Positions 22,271-30,193 of a DNA stretch of 64,000 nucleotides are shown here, piece by piece. Position 1 is the first letter of the stretch. The number at the start of each line of letters is the position of its first letter. Under the pieces are notes generated by a model. That model was given only the letters and a program-made list of their open reading frames with translations, ran no database searches and was not told the origin of the DNA. This DNA comes from a virus, in IMG/VR virus record IMGVR_UViG_3300025151_000001, positions 1 through 64,000 of that record; one strand, written 5' to 3'. Both the position numbers and the translations under genes were made by a program.

Positions 22271-22668
22271 AGAAATTTGAAAGAAGACAACAAGAAAAGA
22301 GTCAATCATTTACGATTGACTATTCTAGGACCACGCGCCGTTATAAGAACGGAACTGCGAATATGCATACCGTTTATATTAACGAAACAATTGATGGAAG
22401 AGGTGGAAAGAAGTTCACCAACACCATTCAGATGCTTGTTCCTGTTGAACCTATGGAATGTTCAAAGCGTGTTGAAAAGCATAAAGCCCGCCATCCAAAT
22501 GATGTGAAGAAGATTCATGATGAGATGCACATTCCCGGTAATGCTCGTCAAGCAAAAGCCGGAAAGCGAGATAAGCATTTGAAGGAGTTTTATAAGACCC
22601 ACGTTTATGCTTACGTTTCTGAAGGAAAGCGTCGTTGGATTAAGATTCCCGAAGGTGATGAACAATGA
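22267..22668 (+). CDS. Hypothetical basic protein
   Basis: A 133-residue basic, Lys/Arg/His-rich protein overlapping the JAMM stop by ATGA. Contains DVKKIHDEMHIPGNARQ and no cysteine pair. Unknown; could be a nucleic acid binder or a modified substrate. Confidence 0.6.
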   Translation: MKKFERRQQEKSQSFTIDYSRTTRRYKNGTANMHTVYINETIDGRGGKKFTNTIQMLVPVEPMECSKRVEKHKARHPNDVKKIHDEMHIPGNARQAKAGKRDKHLKEFYKTHVYAYVSEGKRRWIKIPEGDEQ

Positions 22669-22886
22669 TGAAAGCGGTTGGAAAATACGCTCTTATTCGT
22701 ATGGAAACAACAGAAACGAAAGGCGGCATCGTTACTTCTCATGGGAATGTAGGTAAGTGTATTTCCTGTGCTTATGAACAATCCATCGTAGGGAAGAAAG
22801 TTATGTTTAATGGTCGCAACTCATATGAAAATGATGGAGATATTCTTTTCGTGCCTTTTGAACACATTTTCTGCGTGGTGGACTAA
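22665..22886 (+). CDS. groS: GroES-like co-chaperonin (short)
   Basis: A 73-residue protein matching the Cpn10 barrel: GKYALIRMETTETKGGIV, then G-x-V-x-x-x, VGKKVMFN, DILFVPFEHIFCVV. Normal GroES has about 97 residues; the roof loop is shortened here. It is encoded two genes before a GroEL-like protein, so the pair probably forms a viral folding chamber. Sequence similarity is moderate. Confidence 0.65.
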   Translation: MMKAVGKYALIRMETTETKGGIVTSHGNVGKCISCAYEQSIVGKKVMFNGRNSYENDGDILFVPFEHIFCVVD

Positions 22887-22970
22887 ATGTGCGGCGCTAT
22901 TCCAATCGAATGCAATTCCTGTGGAGCATGGTTTAGATTTGACCACGAATGTAAGGAGGAAGATGAATGA
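22887..22970 (+). CDS. 27-residue zinc microprotein
   Basis: MCGAIPIECNSCGAWF plus RFDHECKEEDE between GroES- and GroEL-like genes, with C9, C12, H20 and C22 as a likely zinc site. ATG directly after the previous stop, GGTGG upstream, stop overlapping the next start as ATGA. Very short, hence tentative. Confidence 0.5.
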   Translation: MCGAIPIECNSCGAWFRFDHECKEEDE

Positions 22971-24475
22971 TTACTACAGAAAATGAAGTCAAAGAAAAAC
23001 TATTGAAAGGGATTAACATGGTTGCTGATGCAGTTTCGCCTACGCTTGGCCCACAAGCAAAGACGGCGATTCTTCAAGGAAACCCACCTGTGGTCATCAA
23101 TGACGGAGTAACTATCACCAAATACGTTACTCATGAAGACCCTTATGTTCAAATGGGTATTCAAATGGTTCAGAACCTTGCTTCACAAGCACAAGATAAG
23201 TCCGGTGATGGAACAACAACTGCGTGTATTCTTGCTCGCTCTCTATGCAACAGTATTTTCGACCACTACAAATACATTGAGAATATGCGAGACTTCCAAA
23301 ATGATTTAGAACAAATGCAAAGTTTTGTTGTGAACAAAATCGAAGAATCATCTATTGATATTAAAGAAGACGAAGTATTTGATGTTGCCTTTGTTTCCTC
23401 AAACAATGATACAGAAATTGCCGGTATGATTACCGATGCAGTTAAGACGGTTGGGAAGGACGGAGTAATTACTGTTCAAGAAGGTAAAACTTATAAAAAT
23501 CGCCTTATGGTTCGTGAAGGGGTTAGACTTGATGAAGGCTACTTAAGTCATCTTATGGCTAACAAAGAGGATGGAACGTGTGAGTTTGAGAACCCTCTCG
23601 TCTTTATGTCTAATCTTGCTTTCCGCAAATTCCAAGACCTTCTGCCTATGCTTGAGATTGCATCCACCAATAAAAGGCCGCTAATCATTATGTGTAAAGG
23701 CATTGAAGGTTCTGCAATGAATAACTTAATTGCGAACATTCTTCAACAGACTGTTCAAGTTGCTGCAATTCTTGCGCCTAATTTTGGTGATGCGCAGTTA
23801 GATGAGTTAGGCGACCTTAATGCTCTTATTGGTGGTAAAATTTATAATCATGAAAGTCGTGACGACCCAACCCTAGTTTCCATTGGAGATTTCGGTTCTT
23901 GTGATAGAGTCATTGTGACTAAGGAATACACGACAATTATCGGCGGTGACGGTGATGTTCAGTCCCGAATCGAAACGCTTCGTTCAATGGCTGAAGATAT
24001 GGAAGGATATGATAAGAACAGAATTAAGCATCGCGTTGCTCGTTTGAAGGGTGGAATCGCCACTATTGAAATTGGTGCTTCCTCTGCTATTGAAATGCGT
24101 GAATCAAAGGAAAGATTGGATGACGCTCTCAATGCAACCAAAGCCGCACTTGCTGAAGGTATCGTTGCGGGTGGAGGCATGACTTATGGTAATATCGCAA
24201 ATGCAATCATTGAAACGACTAATGATACTCCCGTGGAAATTATGGTTGTTCGTGCGTTAATGGAACCCATTACAGCATTATTGGCTAACTCCAACGTATC
24301 TAAAGAATCCTTTGAGACTTGGAAGGAAGGAGGTTTCAATGCCTTAACGGGTAAGTTTGGTGAACTAGATGATGTTTATGACCCTGCTCGCGTAGCCCGC
24401 GAATCTTTCTTAGCAGCAATGTCTATTGCTAAACTGTTCTTAACTACATCTGTAGCAATTACCGTGGAGGAATGA
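22967..24475 (+). CDS. groL: Group I chaperonin (GroEL/Cpn60)
   Basis: A 502-residue chaperonin subunit. The equatorial domain begins VADAVSPTLGPQAKTAIL and has the ATP-binding SGDGTTTACILA; the apical/intermediate part has REGVRLDEGYLS; the second equatorial half has RLKGGIATIEIGASS and AEGIVAGGG. These are group I rather than thermosome signatures. GroEL is about 548 residues, so it lacks the Gly-Met tail and has smaller apical loops. It likely folds viral structural proteins together with the GroES-like protein. Confidence 0.9.
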   Translation: MITTENEVKEKLLKGINMVADAVSPTLGPQAKTAILQGNPPVVINDGVTITKYVTHEDPYVQMGIQMVQNLASQAQDKSGDGTTTACILARSLCNSIFDHYKYIENMRDFQNDLEQMQSFVVNKIEESSIDIKEDEVFDVAFVSSNNDTEIAGMITDAVKTVGKDGVITVQEGKTYKNRLMVREGVRLDEGYLSHLMANKEDGTCEFENPLVFMSNLAFRKFQDLLPMLEIASTNKRPLIIMCKGIEGSAMNNLIANILQQTVQVAAILAPNFGDAQLDELGDLNALIGGKIYNHESRDDPTLVSIGDFGSCDRVIVTKEYTTIIGGDGDVQSRIETLRSMAEDMEGYDKNRIKHRVARLKGGIATIEIGASSAIEMRESKERLDDALNATKAALAEGIVAGGGMTYGNIANAIIETTNDTPVEIMVVRALMEPITALLANSNVSKESFETWKEGGFNALTGKFGELDDVYDPARVARESFLAAMSIAKLFLTTSVAITVEE

Positions 24476-24477
24476 AA

Positions 24478-24657
24478 ATGCCACAAGTTATGCATCAAGA
24501 ACTATTAGACTACATTACTTGGTTAGAGAGTCAAATCCCTGAAGGATTAGAAGGTCAATATCCTTTCCATAGATTATATAAGAAGAACATCTTTATGGGT
24601 TCAAATGGCTACTTTTACTTCATTCATAAAGATGATGAACCGGGGAGGAAGCATTGA
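24478..24657 (+). CDS. Hypothetical small protein
   Basis: A 59-residue protein starting seven bases after GGAGG at the GroEL stop. Starts MPQVMHQELLDYITWLES and has aromatic residues in the second half. No domain known. Overlaps the next gene by one base. Confidence 0.6.
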   Translation: MPQVMHQELLDYITWLESQIPEGLEGQYPFHRLYKKNIFMGSNGYFYFIHKDDEPGRKH

Positions 24658-25049
24658 TGAAACGGGCAGTTACAGTTACATTACCTGCACCTCATGATGC
24701 AGAGATTAATTGTCCAATCTGTGAAGGAAACAAATGTAAGGTGTGCAACATGACCGGGAAGATTAAGTTTCAGGTTGCACCTAAAATTCCCATTCAAAGG
24801 GCTCACATTATCAAATACGTCAACGATAATCTCAATGATGTAGCATTTGAACTAACTAGAATGTTTGGCCTCGTTCCTGAAATTTCAACAAAAGAAGTTG
24901 TTGAAATCAGTAGTGGTCAATATGAAATCGTTCAGGTATCTTCAATCGGTGGAGCCTGTTGGATTGCTAACCGTTTAGATGAATTAGAAGCGCCACGTTA
25001 TTTTAGAACGTGGAAGGACTTAGAAAAGTTCAAGGAGGAATCAATTTGA
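24657..25049 (+). CDS. Protein with DnaJ-like zinc motif
   Basis: A 130-residue protein starting after GGGGAGGAAGCATTG. N-terminal CPICEGNKCKVCNMTGK resembles one DnaJ-type zinc knuckle (CxxCxGx..CxxCxxTG). The rest is alpha/beta. It may bind unfolded proteins or RNA; only the zinc motif is clear. Confidence 0.6.
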   Translation: MKRAVTVTLPAPHDAEINCPICEGNKCKVCNMTGKIKFQVAPKIPIQRAHIIKYVNDNLNDVAFELTRMFGLVPEISTKEVVEISSGQYEIVQVSSIGGACWIANRLDELEAPRYFRTWKDLEKFKEESI

Positions 25050-25252
25050 CTGATGATGGATTTGAACTGATTGGAACTATACCCCGAAACGAAACTGATG
25101 TAGTTAAGGTTCGTAAGGGTAATTATTATAAAATCGACGTTATTGATATTCGTTGGTTTAAGGGAGATAAAATCTCCCGCAAAGGCATTCGCCTTAACCG
25201 AGAAGAGGCTACATATCTTCTCAACCTTTTAAGGAGGGAACTCGATGAGTGA
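25046..25252 (+). CDS. PC4-like single-strand DNA-binding coactivator
   Basis: A 68-residue protein from a TTG that overlaps the previous stop, behind AAGGAGGAATCAA. The strands E-L-I-G-T-I, VVKVRKGNYYKIDVIDIRWF, then KGIRLNREEATYLLNLL match the PC4 fold: four strands with V.DIR and a KGI.L....... helix. PC4 proteins bind melted DNA and aid transcription or replication. Assignment is by pattern only. Confidence 0.5.
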   Translation: MTDDGFELIGTIPRNETDVVKVRKGNYYKIDVIDIRWFKGDKISRKGIRLNREEATYLLNLLRRELDE

Positions 25253-25553
25253 AATTAAAAAACGTATTAGCGTTGTGCAAGCAAAGAAAGCAGTAAGAAA
25301 AGCAAATGAAGATAGACAGTATGGACATGGAGCGATTGAGAGATTCGTTTCTCATAGTTCTAGTTTAGTGGACTTATTTGCACTAATGGTTGAAAAAGAT
25401 ATGGTAGTTTCTCCGGGTGAAGGTCGTGGTTGTCGTGTTCAAATGCAACACATTGACTCCACCTTCCTCAAGGTTCAAACTGCTTTCATGAATATGCTAA
25501 TGGAGCGTGAAGTAAATGAATACGAACAAGATGTATCTAGTGACGACGAATGA
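25245..25553 (+). CDS. Possible divergent histone-fold protein
   Basis: A 102-residue protein with a basic N-terminus, a long central helix (GHGAIERFVSHSSSLVDLF, continuing) and RGCRVQMQHIDSTFLKV, which recalls loop 2 and helix 3 of archaeal histones. A clearer histone fold lies at 27880-28338. Could also be an unrelated helical protein. Its 3' end overlaps the next gene by 38 bases. Confidence 0.4.
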   Translation: MSEIKKRISVVQAKKAVRKANEDRQYGHGAIERFVSHSSSLVDLFALMVEKDMVVSPGEGRGCRVQMQHIDSTFLKVQTAFMNMLMEREVNEYEQDVSSDDE

Positions 25554-25884
25554 TAAAAAGTTCGCAGAATGGACTAAACGGATGCTTAAGAAATTAAGCC
25601 GAAGTGAAGTCTTGACTGAACATTTCAAATCTCAAGTAACAGAAATGCGCTATGCCAATTACTTAGCAAAGTCTTCATTTGTTGCTTATTGGGAAGTCCA
25701 AACAGATAACGGTTTGGCTAGATTAGCACCGGCAATTACTCAAGCGACTCTGATTCAGATGACTCATCGTTTCCTTGAGCAACAAAAGATGGAAGAAGTG
25801 GAAATTACTTCACAAATTATTGCGAACTTTATTCGTTTGCTAGGGAGGCTTGACGATGACGTATCGCAAGATGAAGAAGAATGA
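25516..25884 (+). CDS. Hypothetical helical protein
   Basis: A 122-residue protein starting inside the previous gene behind GTGAAGTAA. A later ATG at 25531 is possible. Mostly helical, ends SQDEEE. No recognised motif. Confidence 0.55.
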   Translation: MNTNKMYLVTTNDKKFAEWTKRMLKKLSRSEVLTEHFKSQVTEMRYANYLAKSSFVAYWEVQTDNGLARLAPAITQATLIQMTHRFLEQQKMEEVEITSQIIANFIRLLGRLDDDVSQDEEE

Positions 25885-26110
25885 ATGGATTAAGGTTGCA
25901 AAATTCCTACATTGGTTTTTTGTGACTGAAGAAAAAGAACCGAAAGACTACACAACGATTTCGGACGATATTAAGAATTTAATTTATACAGTAAATAAAG
26001 AGGTGAATTTTGATGACATGGAAAATGATGAGCAATCTGTTGGAAGCAACGGACCAATCCCTACCAAGCAGGCAAATCTCAATGATTTCGAAGGCTCTGG
26101 AGAATTTTGA
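25856..26110 (+). CDS. Hypothetical protein overlapping the ligase start
   Basis: An 84-residue protein starting seven bases after GGAGG. The last 98 bases overlap the DNA ligase in another frame. N-terminal half is basic and aromatic (WIKVAKFLHWFFV); the C-terminus is acidic and probably disordered, ending NLNDFEGSGEF. Unknown function. Confidence 0.55.
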   Translation: MTYRKMKKNEWIKVAKFLHWFFVTEEKEPKDYTTISDDIKNLIYTVNKEVNFDDMENDEQSVGSNGPIPTKQANLNDFEGSGEF

Positions 26111-27539
26111 AGATAAGAGTAGCGTCGTTGCTATTCTTTCTCTGGAATACCCTTCAAATAATATTGGTGTTTCTAGAGCGAAAAAGTGGGTAGCAAATGC
26201 TTTCAATATTCATGATGATGAAATTGATGGTGATATGTCTGTTTATGAAGATATGGGAGATGTAGTCTATTTCTTAGACTCTTCAGCAGATTCAACAACA
26301 GAAACTTCAGTCTCTTCTGTTCTTAGATTTTTAGGAACTGATTGCTCAGGTATTGGCTCAGACTCATATAGGGCTTTTCGAGAAATGATTACCTCTCTTT
26401 CTGCTATTGAGCGAAAGTGGTTTATTCGTTATTGGATTAGAACGCCCCGTAATGGAATCAGCGAAGGAAACGTGGTCAAGATTCTAGCAAAGCATTTTGG
26501 TAAGAAACAAGCGGAAGTAAAGAAACATACTACGTTTAATAGTATTGCTAATGTTTGTGAATATTATATGGGAGACATGGAACCTTCTATGGTTCTCAGT
26601 CATGGAACATTTGTTTCTCCTATGTTAGCCAAATCAGTTCCACTAAATAAATGGCCTAAGAATCGTATTGTTGATTATAAATACGACGGTAATAGATACC
26701 AAATCCACAAGAAAGGTGACAACGTTATCATCTTTAATCGGAAAGGAAAGATTGTAACTAATCAATATCCAGATGTTGTCGAAATCATTCGTGATTATGA
26801 CTGTGATAACTCAATCTTTGATGGTGAGATTTACCCGATTCATGGAGATGGTTCGCCTGCCCCCCATCAACGTTTAGGAACCCGCGTTCATTCCAAAGAC
26901 CACGCGGAAGCCGTCAGGAGAGTCCCTGTGACGTGGGTAATCTTTGATTGCTTGAAGATGAACGGCGAAGTTGTTTTGGGCCTCTCATACTCTCATAGGC
27001 TTGAAGTTATGAAGGAGTTACCCAACCAAGCCCACCGGCAAATTGGTGGTAATGCAATCGCTTTCTACCACGAAGCGATTAATGCAGGTTTTGAAGGCAT
27101 CATCGTAAAAGATGCAGATGCCGAATATCAGCCCGGAAAGCGTTCTGTTTCTTGGGCTAAACACAAACCACCGCGTATTGAATTAGATGTGGTAATTCTT
27201 TCTGCTTCATATGGCGAAGGAAAGAGGGCAGGAGTTTTTGCTTCATTTGAAATTGGTGTTCGTTCAGGTAACGAATTTGTTAGCATTGGTCAAGTTGGAA
27301 CAGGCTTTAGTGAAGCGGAACTATTTAACTTAACTAACGCTTTGAGAAAGAATATCGAAGCAGTTGAAAAGAACAAGTATAAATTTTTGCCTAGAGTTGT
27401 TCTTGAAGTTTCTGCCGATTTAGTTAGCAGGGATGCTAAGGGTAATATTGGGCTAAGATTCCCAAGATGTAATAGAATTAGAGATGATAAGTTCGTCAAT
27501 GATATTAATACATTTGATGATGTAGTGAGGCTGATGTAA
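26013..27539 (+). CDS. lig: ATP-dependent DNA ligase
   Basis: A 508-residue ligase that seals nicks during replication. The adenylated lysine is K223 in DYKYDGNRYQ (motif I). Motifs III (FDGEI), IIIa (TWVIFDCL), IV (FEGIIVKD) and V (SWAKHKPP) follow in order, then an OB domain. Residues 1-190 form the helical DNA-binding domain typical of archaeal/eukaryotic enzymes. Start chosen at the ATG behind GAGGTGAATTTTG, which overlaps the previous gene by 98 bases. Confidence 0.93.
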   Translation: MTWKMMSNLLEATDQSLPSRQISMISKALENFEDKSSVVAILSLEYPSNNIGVSRAKKWVANAFNIHDDEIDGDMSVYEDMGDVVYFLDSSADSTTETSVSSVLRFLGTDCSGIGSDSYRAFREMITSLSAIERKWFIRYWIRTPRNGISEGNVVKILAKHFGKKQAEVKKHTTFNSIANVCEYYMGDMEPSMVLSHGTFVSPMLAKSVPLNKWPKNRIVDYKYDGNRYQIHKKGDNVIIFNRKGKIVTNQYPDVVEIIRDYDCDNSIFDGEIYPIHGDGSPAPHQRLGTRVHSKDHAEAVRRVPVTWVIFDCLKMNGEVVLGLSYSHRLEVMKELPNQAHRQIGGNAIAFYHEAINAGFEGIIVKDADAEYQPGKRSVSWAKHKPPRIELDVVILSASYGEGKRAGVFASFEIGVRSGNEFVSIGQVGTGFSEAELFNLTNALRKNIEAVEKNKYKFLPRVVLEVSADLVSRDAKGNIGLRFPRCNRIRDDKFVNDINTFDDVVRLM

Positions 27540-27887
27540 ATGCAAAAAACATACAATTATTTTACTGAAAACGATGGTTCTTCGATTGAAATTGATTCAA
27601 TGAACGCTAAACAGTTAGGCAGGGCTATCAAATCCACCTATGATAGACTGAGGGGGCAGTTTTACCTTCTATCTAGTTTGCATTCTAAATTAGGAGAAGT
27701 TAGGTCTAACAAAAAGACTCCAGACACAAAGAAAAAGGTCTTGAAACTGCTGAAGATTAAAAGTCTTCCCTCAGATAATGAAAAGCGATTAGAGCAAGTA
27801 ATTGAAACTGCAATCGTTCTTATGGACTCTGAAAAAGATTACGAATTTGTTAAAAAAGTATTAGAGCAGGGGATTAAAAATGATTAA
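27540..27887 (+). CDS. Hypothetical helical protein
   Basis: A 115-residue Lys-rich protein starting directly at the ligase stop. Several helices, no known motif. Overlaps the histone-fold gene by 8 bases, hinting at shared regulation. Confidence 0.6.
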   Translation: MQKTYNYFTENDGSSIEIDSMNAKQLGRAIKSTYDRLRGQFYLLSSLHSKLGEVRSNKKTPDTKKKVLKLLKIKSLPSDNEKRLEQVIETAIVLMDSEKDYEFVKKVLEQGIKND

Positions 27888-28338
27888 GGAAGGACAATTT
27901 ACTATTATTGATGGAAAGACATATCAAGTTGTTAGAGTTGATGGGACATTTGCTCATCTTCATAACGTCGAAACTTATAAAGGGCGTCCACGCAAGATGC
28001 TTTTGTCGAGAGTCCCGTATTTTGATGAAAGTGGAACTCTAATAGAGCCAAAGCAGGAAAATACTAAGATTCCAACTAGAAAATTTCAATCGAAAGTAAA
28101 TGTAAGAGAGATTGTTAAGAACGAAACGGAAATGCAGGTTTCTAAAAAAGCAATTATGTTTCTTCAAGAACAACTTAGTAGCATTTGTGAAATTTTAATT
28201 TCAAACGCTGAACAAACCGCAGAAAGACATGGGCATTCGAGGATTGGACCAGAACATATTTGTTATCTCAATATTCCAGACCTTCATTATGAAATATTAG
28301 TTGACCATAAGGAATACATCGAGGACGGTATGGGCTGA
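27880..28338 (+). CDS. Histone-fold protein with extra N-terminal domain
   Basis: A 152-residue protein. Residues 73-131 follow the archaeal histone pattern: helix 1 VREIVKN, loop with VS, long helix 2 with Leu/Ile heptads (AIMFLQEQLSSICEILISNA), then HGHSRIGPEHI matching the histone GRKTVKAEDI loop and helix 3. Residues 1-60 are beta-rich and basic and resemble a small SH3/KOW-like barrel. It may compact viral DNA or remodel host chromatin. Fold call is from pattern recognition. Confidence 0.6.
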   Translation: MIKEGQFTIIDGKTYQVVRVDGTFAHLHNVETYKGRPRKMLLSRVPYFDESGTLIEPKQENTKIPTRKFQSKVNVREIVKNETEMQVSKKAIMFLQEQLSSICEILISNAEQTAERHGHSRIGPEHICYLNIPDLHYEILVDHKEYIEDGMG

Positions 28339-28694
28339 TGTTTCAAGATGAACTTATTCAGACTTGGCTTGCTAAGTATGATAACTTAACATCATTTAGT
28401 TTTATGGCTTTCTTAAATGTTGATGAGGAACTGCTACAGTTTGTTGCTAAAGGACTACATCTTAGGTTAATGATACTAAATGAGTCTGAGCAATTCGCTA
28501 TTGTTCATGATAGAGTTGACGAGCAAACTGCAAAGGCATTAGGAACATATCAAGGAACCTCGTTCTCTCTTATTTTTCCCGGAAAAAATAGTGATTTTGA
28601 AGATTTAGTTAAAACAACAGTTCTAGAGGGTATGGATTTTCTTAGAATTAAGGTAGAATATCTTGGAATGACGGAGGCATATGATTATGTATAG
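28338..28694 (+). CDS. Hypothetical protein
   Basis: A 118-residue mixed alpha/beta acidic protein whose start overlaps the stop of the histone-fold gene by one base. GGAGG in its 3' end serves the next gene. Not recognised. Confidence 0.6.
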   Translation: MFQDELIQTWLAKYDNLTSFSFMAFLNVDEELLQFVAKGLHLRLMILNESEQFAIVHDRVDEQTAKALGTYQGTSFSLIFPGKNSDFEDLVKTTVLEGMDFLRIKVEYLGMTEAYDYV

Positions 28695-29082
28695 TAAAGA
28701 TATGCTCACAGGAATTTTATTGTGTGGGTCAAAAATTGATTTTCATATTGAAAAGAATGAGAAATCTAATATTGGCTATTCAATTAGACTTAGAGTAAAT
28801 CTAAGAGCAGAACAAGAGTTCCTTCTCGGTGTGCAAAGAAGCCTTTTACAGTTTGATATCAAAAGCACACTTAAAGAACAAGAGAATAAGGCTCGACCAA
28901 AACCAATTTTAAAAATTGGTGGGATTAAGAATCTATACCTTCTCACGGAAATGGTGGATAACTTACCCGATGCAAAGGGTGAATGGATTAGATTCAGAGA
29001 GGCAGTTGATATTGTCTCTAATAAAGAGCATTTGACTCTTGAAGGAATGGAAAGAATGTTAGAATTAAAAGGAGTGTTATAA
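28687..29082 (+). CDS. LAGLIDADG-like protein, probably inactive
   Basis: A 131-residue basic protein. The start MLTGILLCGSKIDFHIE, then SIRLRVNLRAEQEFLLGVQ and KPKPILKIGG-like spacing resemble one LAGLIDADG homing endonuclease repeat. The catalytic acidic position of the motif is replaced by Cys (LLCGSK), so nuclease activity is doubtful. It might serve as a DNA-binding protein. Weak assignment. Confidence 0.35.
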   Translation: MYSKDMLTGILLCGSKIDFHIEKNEKSNIGYSIRLRVNLRAEQEFLLGVQRSLLQFDIKSTLKEQENKARPKPILKIGGIKNLYLLTEMVDNLPDAKGEWIRFREAVDIVSNKEHLTLEGMERMLELKGVL

Positions 29083-29927
29083 TGGGACTCACCAATTTAA
29101 ATAGAAAGCGTGCAATTTTGATTACAGGAAAACCGGGAACAGGAAAATCAACGAAGGCAAAGACCTTCTGCGAAGACCCTGTTGTTATGTTCGCAAATTC
29201 GATAGACACAACCGATATTGGTTCTCTATCAAAGGATAATGGAATCATTATTGAAGACGTTCACCACAAGCCAAATAAAGAAGACATTCTATATTTACTT
29301 CGGAACTATAAAGGGCAAATTGTCTTGACTTCAATCAATGAAAAGTCTGTTCCGTCTGAAATCAAAAATATGTGCCAAATTAAAAGAGCCGGGAGTAACA
29401 ACTACTTGCGTGATGAAGTTATGTCTTTAGCACCAAGAAGTGAAACTCCTCAAGCGGCTGAAATAGATACATACTCTTTGGTTAGAATGTATCTTAAGGA
29501 AACAGATAGAGACAAGGTAGCGAATGCCTTGCTCTTCAATAAGCCATCAGATACACAAATCGTTTCATGGCTTGCAGAAAATATGCATCCGAATCGTTTA
29601 ATTTTTGTTGATGGTGTAGTTAAACGAAGATGGAAGCAAGATTACTTCTATCAAATGTTGGCTTATGCTCACGAAGGTAATTCCTTTGGTCGAGTAAATA
29701 TGCCAAAGCGGAATGCTTATTCTAAAGTTCCGTATATCTGTCGAAAGTTAGGGGTCAGGAATGAAAAGACTCTTCGACAGTTGCTCAAAGACCCTGAATT
29801 TTCTGCTTGGGCAGGAAAGAAACTCAACAACACCGAGCGTCGAATTATCGGTATCGCTGATAAGAAACGCCGTAAAAAGACGGACCCTGTTGTTTATGAC
29901 GTGGGAACTCTTGACCAATTTATGTGA
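29082..29927 (+). CDS. AAA+-type ATPase, possible clamp-loader large subunit
   Basis: A 281-residue protein with Walker A GKPGTGKST near residue 16 and a Walker B-like IIIEDVHH, then a sensor-like VLTSINE. It lies two genes before the RFC small subunit, so it may be a shortened RFC large subunit. The C-terminal half is basic and helical with KKRRKKTDP near its end. The usual RFC box motifs are not clear. Confidence 0.55.
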   Translation: MGLTNLNRKRAILITGKPGTGKSTKAKTFCEDPVVMFANSIDTTDIGSLSKDNGIIIEDVHHKPNKEDILYLLRNYKGQIVLTSINEKSVPSEIKNMCQIKRAGSNNYLRDEVMSLAPRSETPQAAEIDTYSLVRMYLKETDRDKVANALLFNKPSDTQIVSWLAENMHPNRLIFVDGVVKRRWKQDYFYQMLAYAHEGNSFGRVNMPKRNAYSKVPYICRKLGVRNEKTLRQLLKDPEFSAWAGKKLNNTERRIIGIADKKRRKKTDPVVYDVGTLDQFM

Positions 29928-29931
29928 TAAT

Positions 29932-30192
29932 ATGAAACCAAAAAACAAAAGAATCATTGATGGTTGTGTAGAAATTATTCTTGAAGTAGGAAGACCGCTA
30001 CCAACCAGAACCTTAACTGAGATGTTACAGGATAGAATGCCTAGGCATTGGCTTCCTGCAAATTCTCGAACAACTGCTAATATCTTATCTAAATGTGATA
30101 AGGAAAGAAAACTAAAACTAGTCCCTGTGGATATCAACAGACCAAAGAATAGAGACTATCTTTGGACTGTTAGAGATGAATGGAGGAATTAA
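29932..30192 (+). CDS. Winged-helix-like small protein
   Basis: An 86-residue basic protein from the ATG behind ATGTGATAAT. Helices DGCVEIILEVG and TRTLTEMLQDR followed by a RTTANILSKCDKE helix and a strand hairpin suggest a winged helix. Overlaps nothing; its end supplies GGAGG for rfcS. Role unknown. Confidence 0.5.
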   Translation: MKPKNKRIIDGCVEIILEVGRPLPTRTLTEMLQDRMPRHWLPANSRTTANILSKCDKERKLKLVPVDINRPKNRDYLWTVRDEWRN

Positions 30193-30193
30193 A

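Noticed and set aside
22967-24475. Thermosome (group II chaperonin)
   Set aside because: The sequence shows group I signatures (DAVSPTLGP, KGGIATIEIGA, EGIVAGGG) and a GroES-like gene lies upstream.
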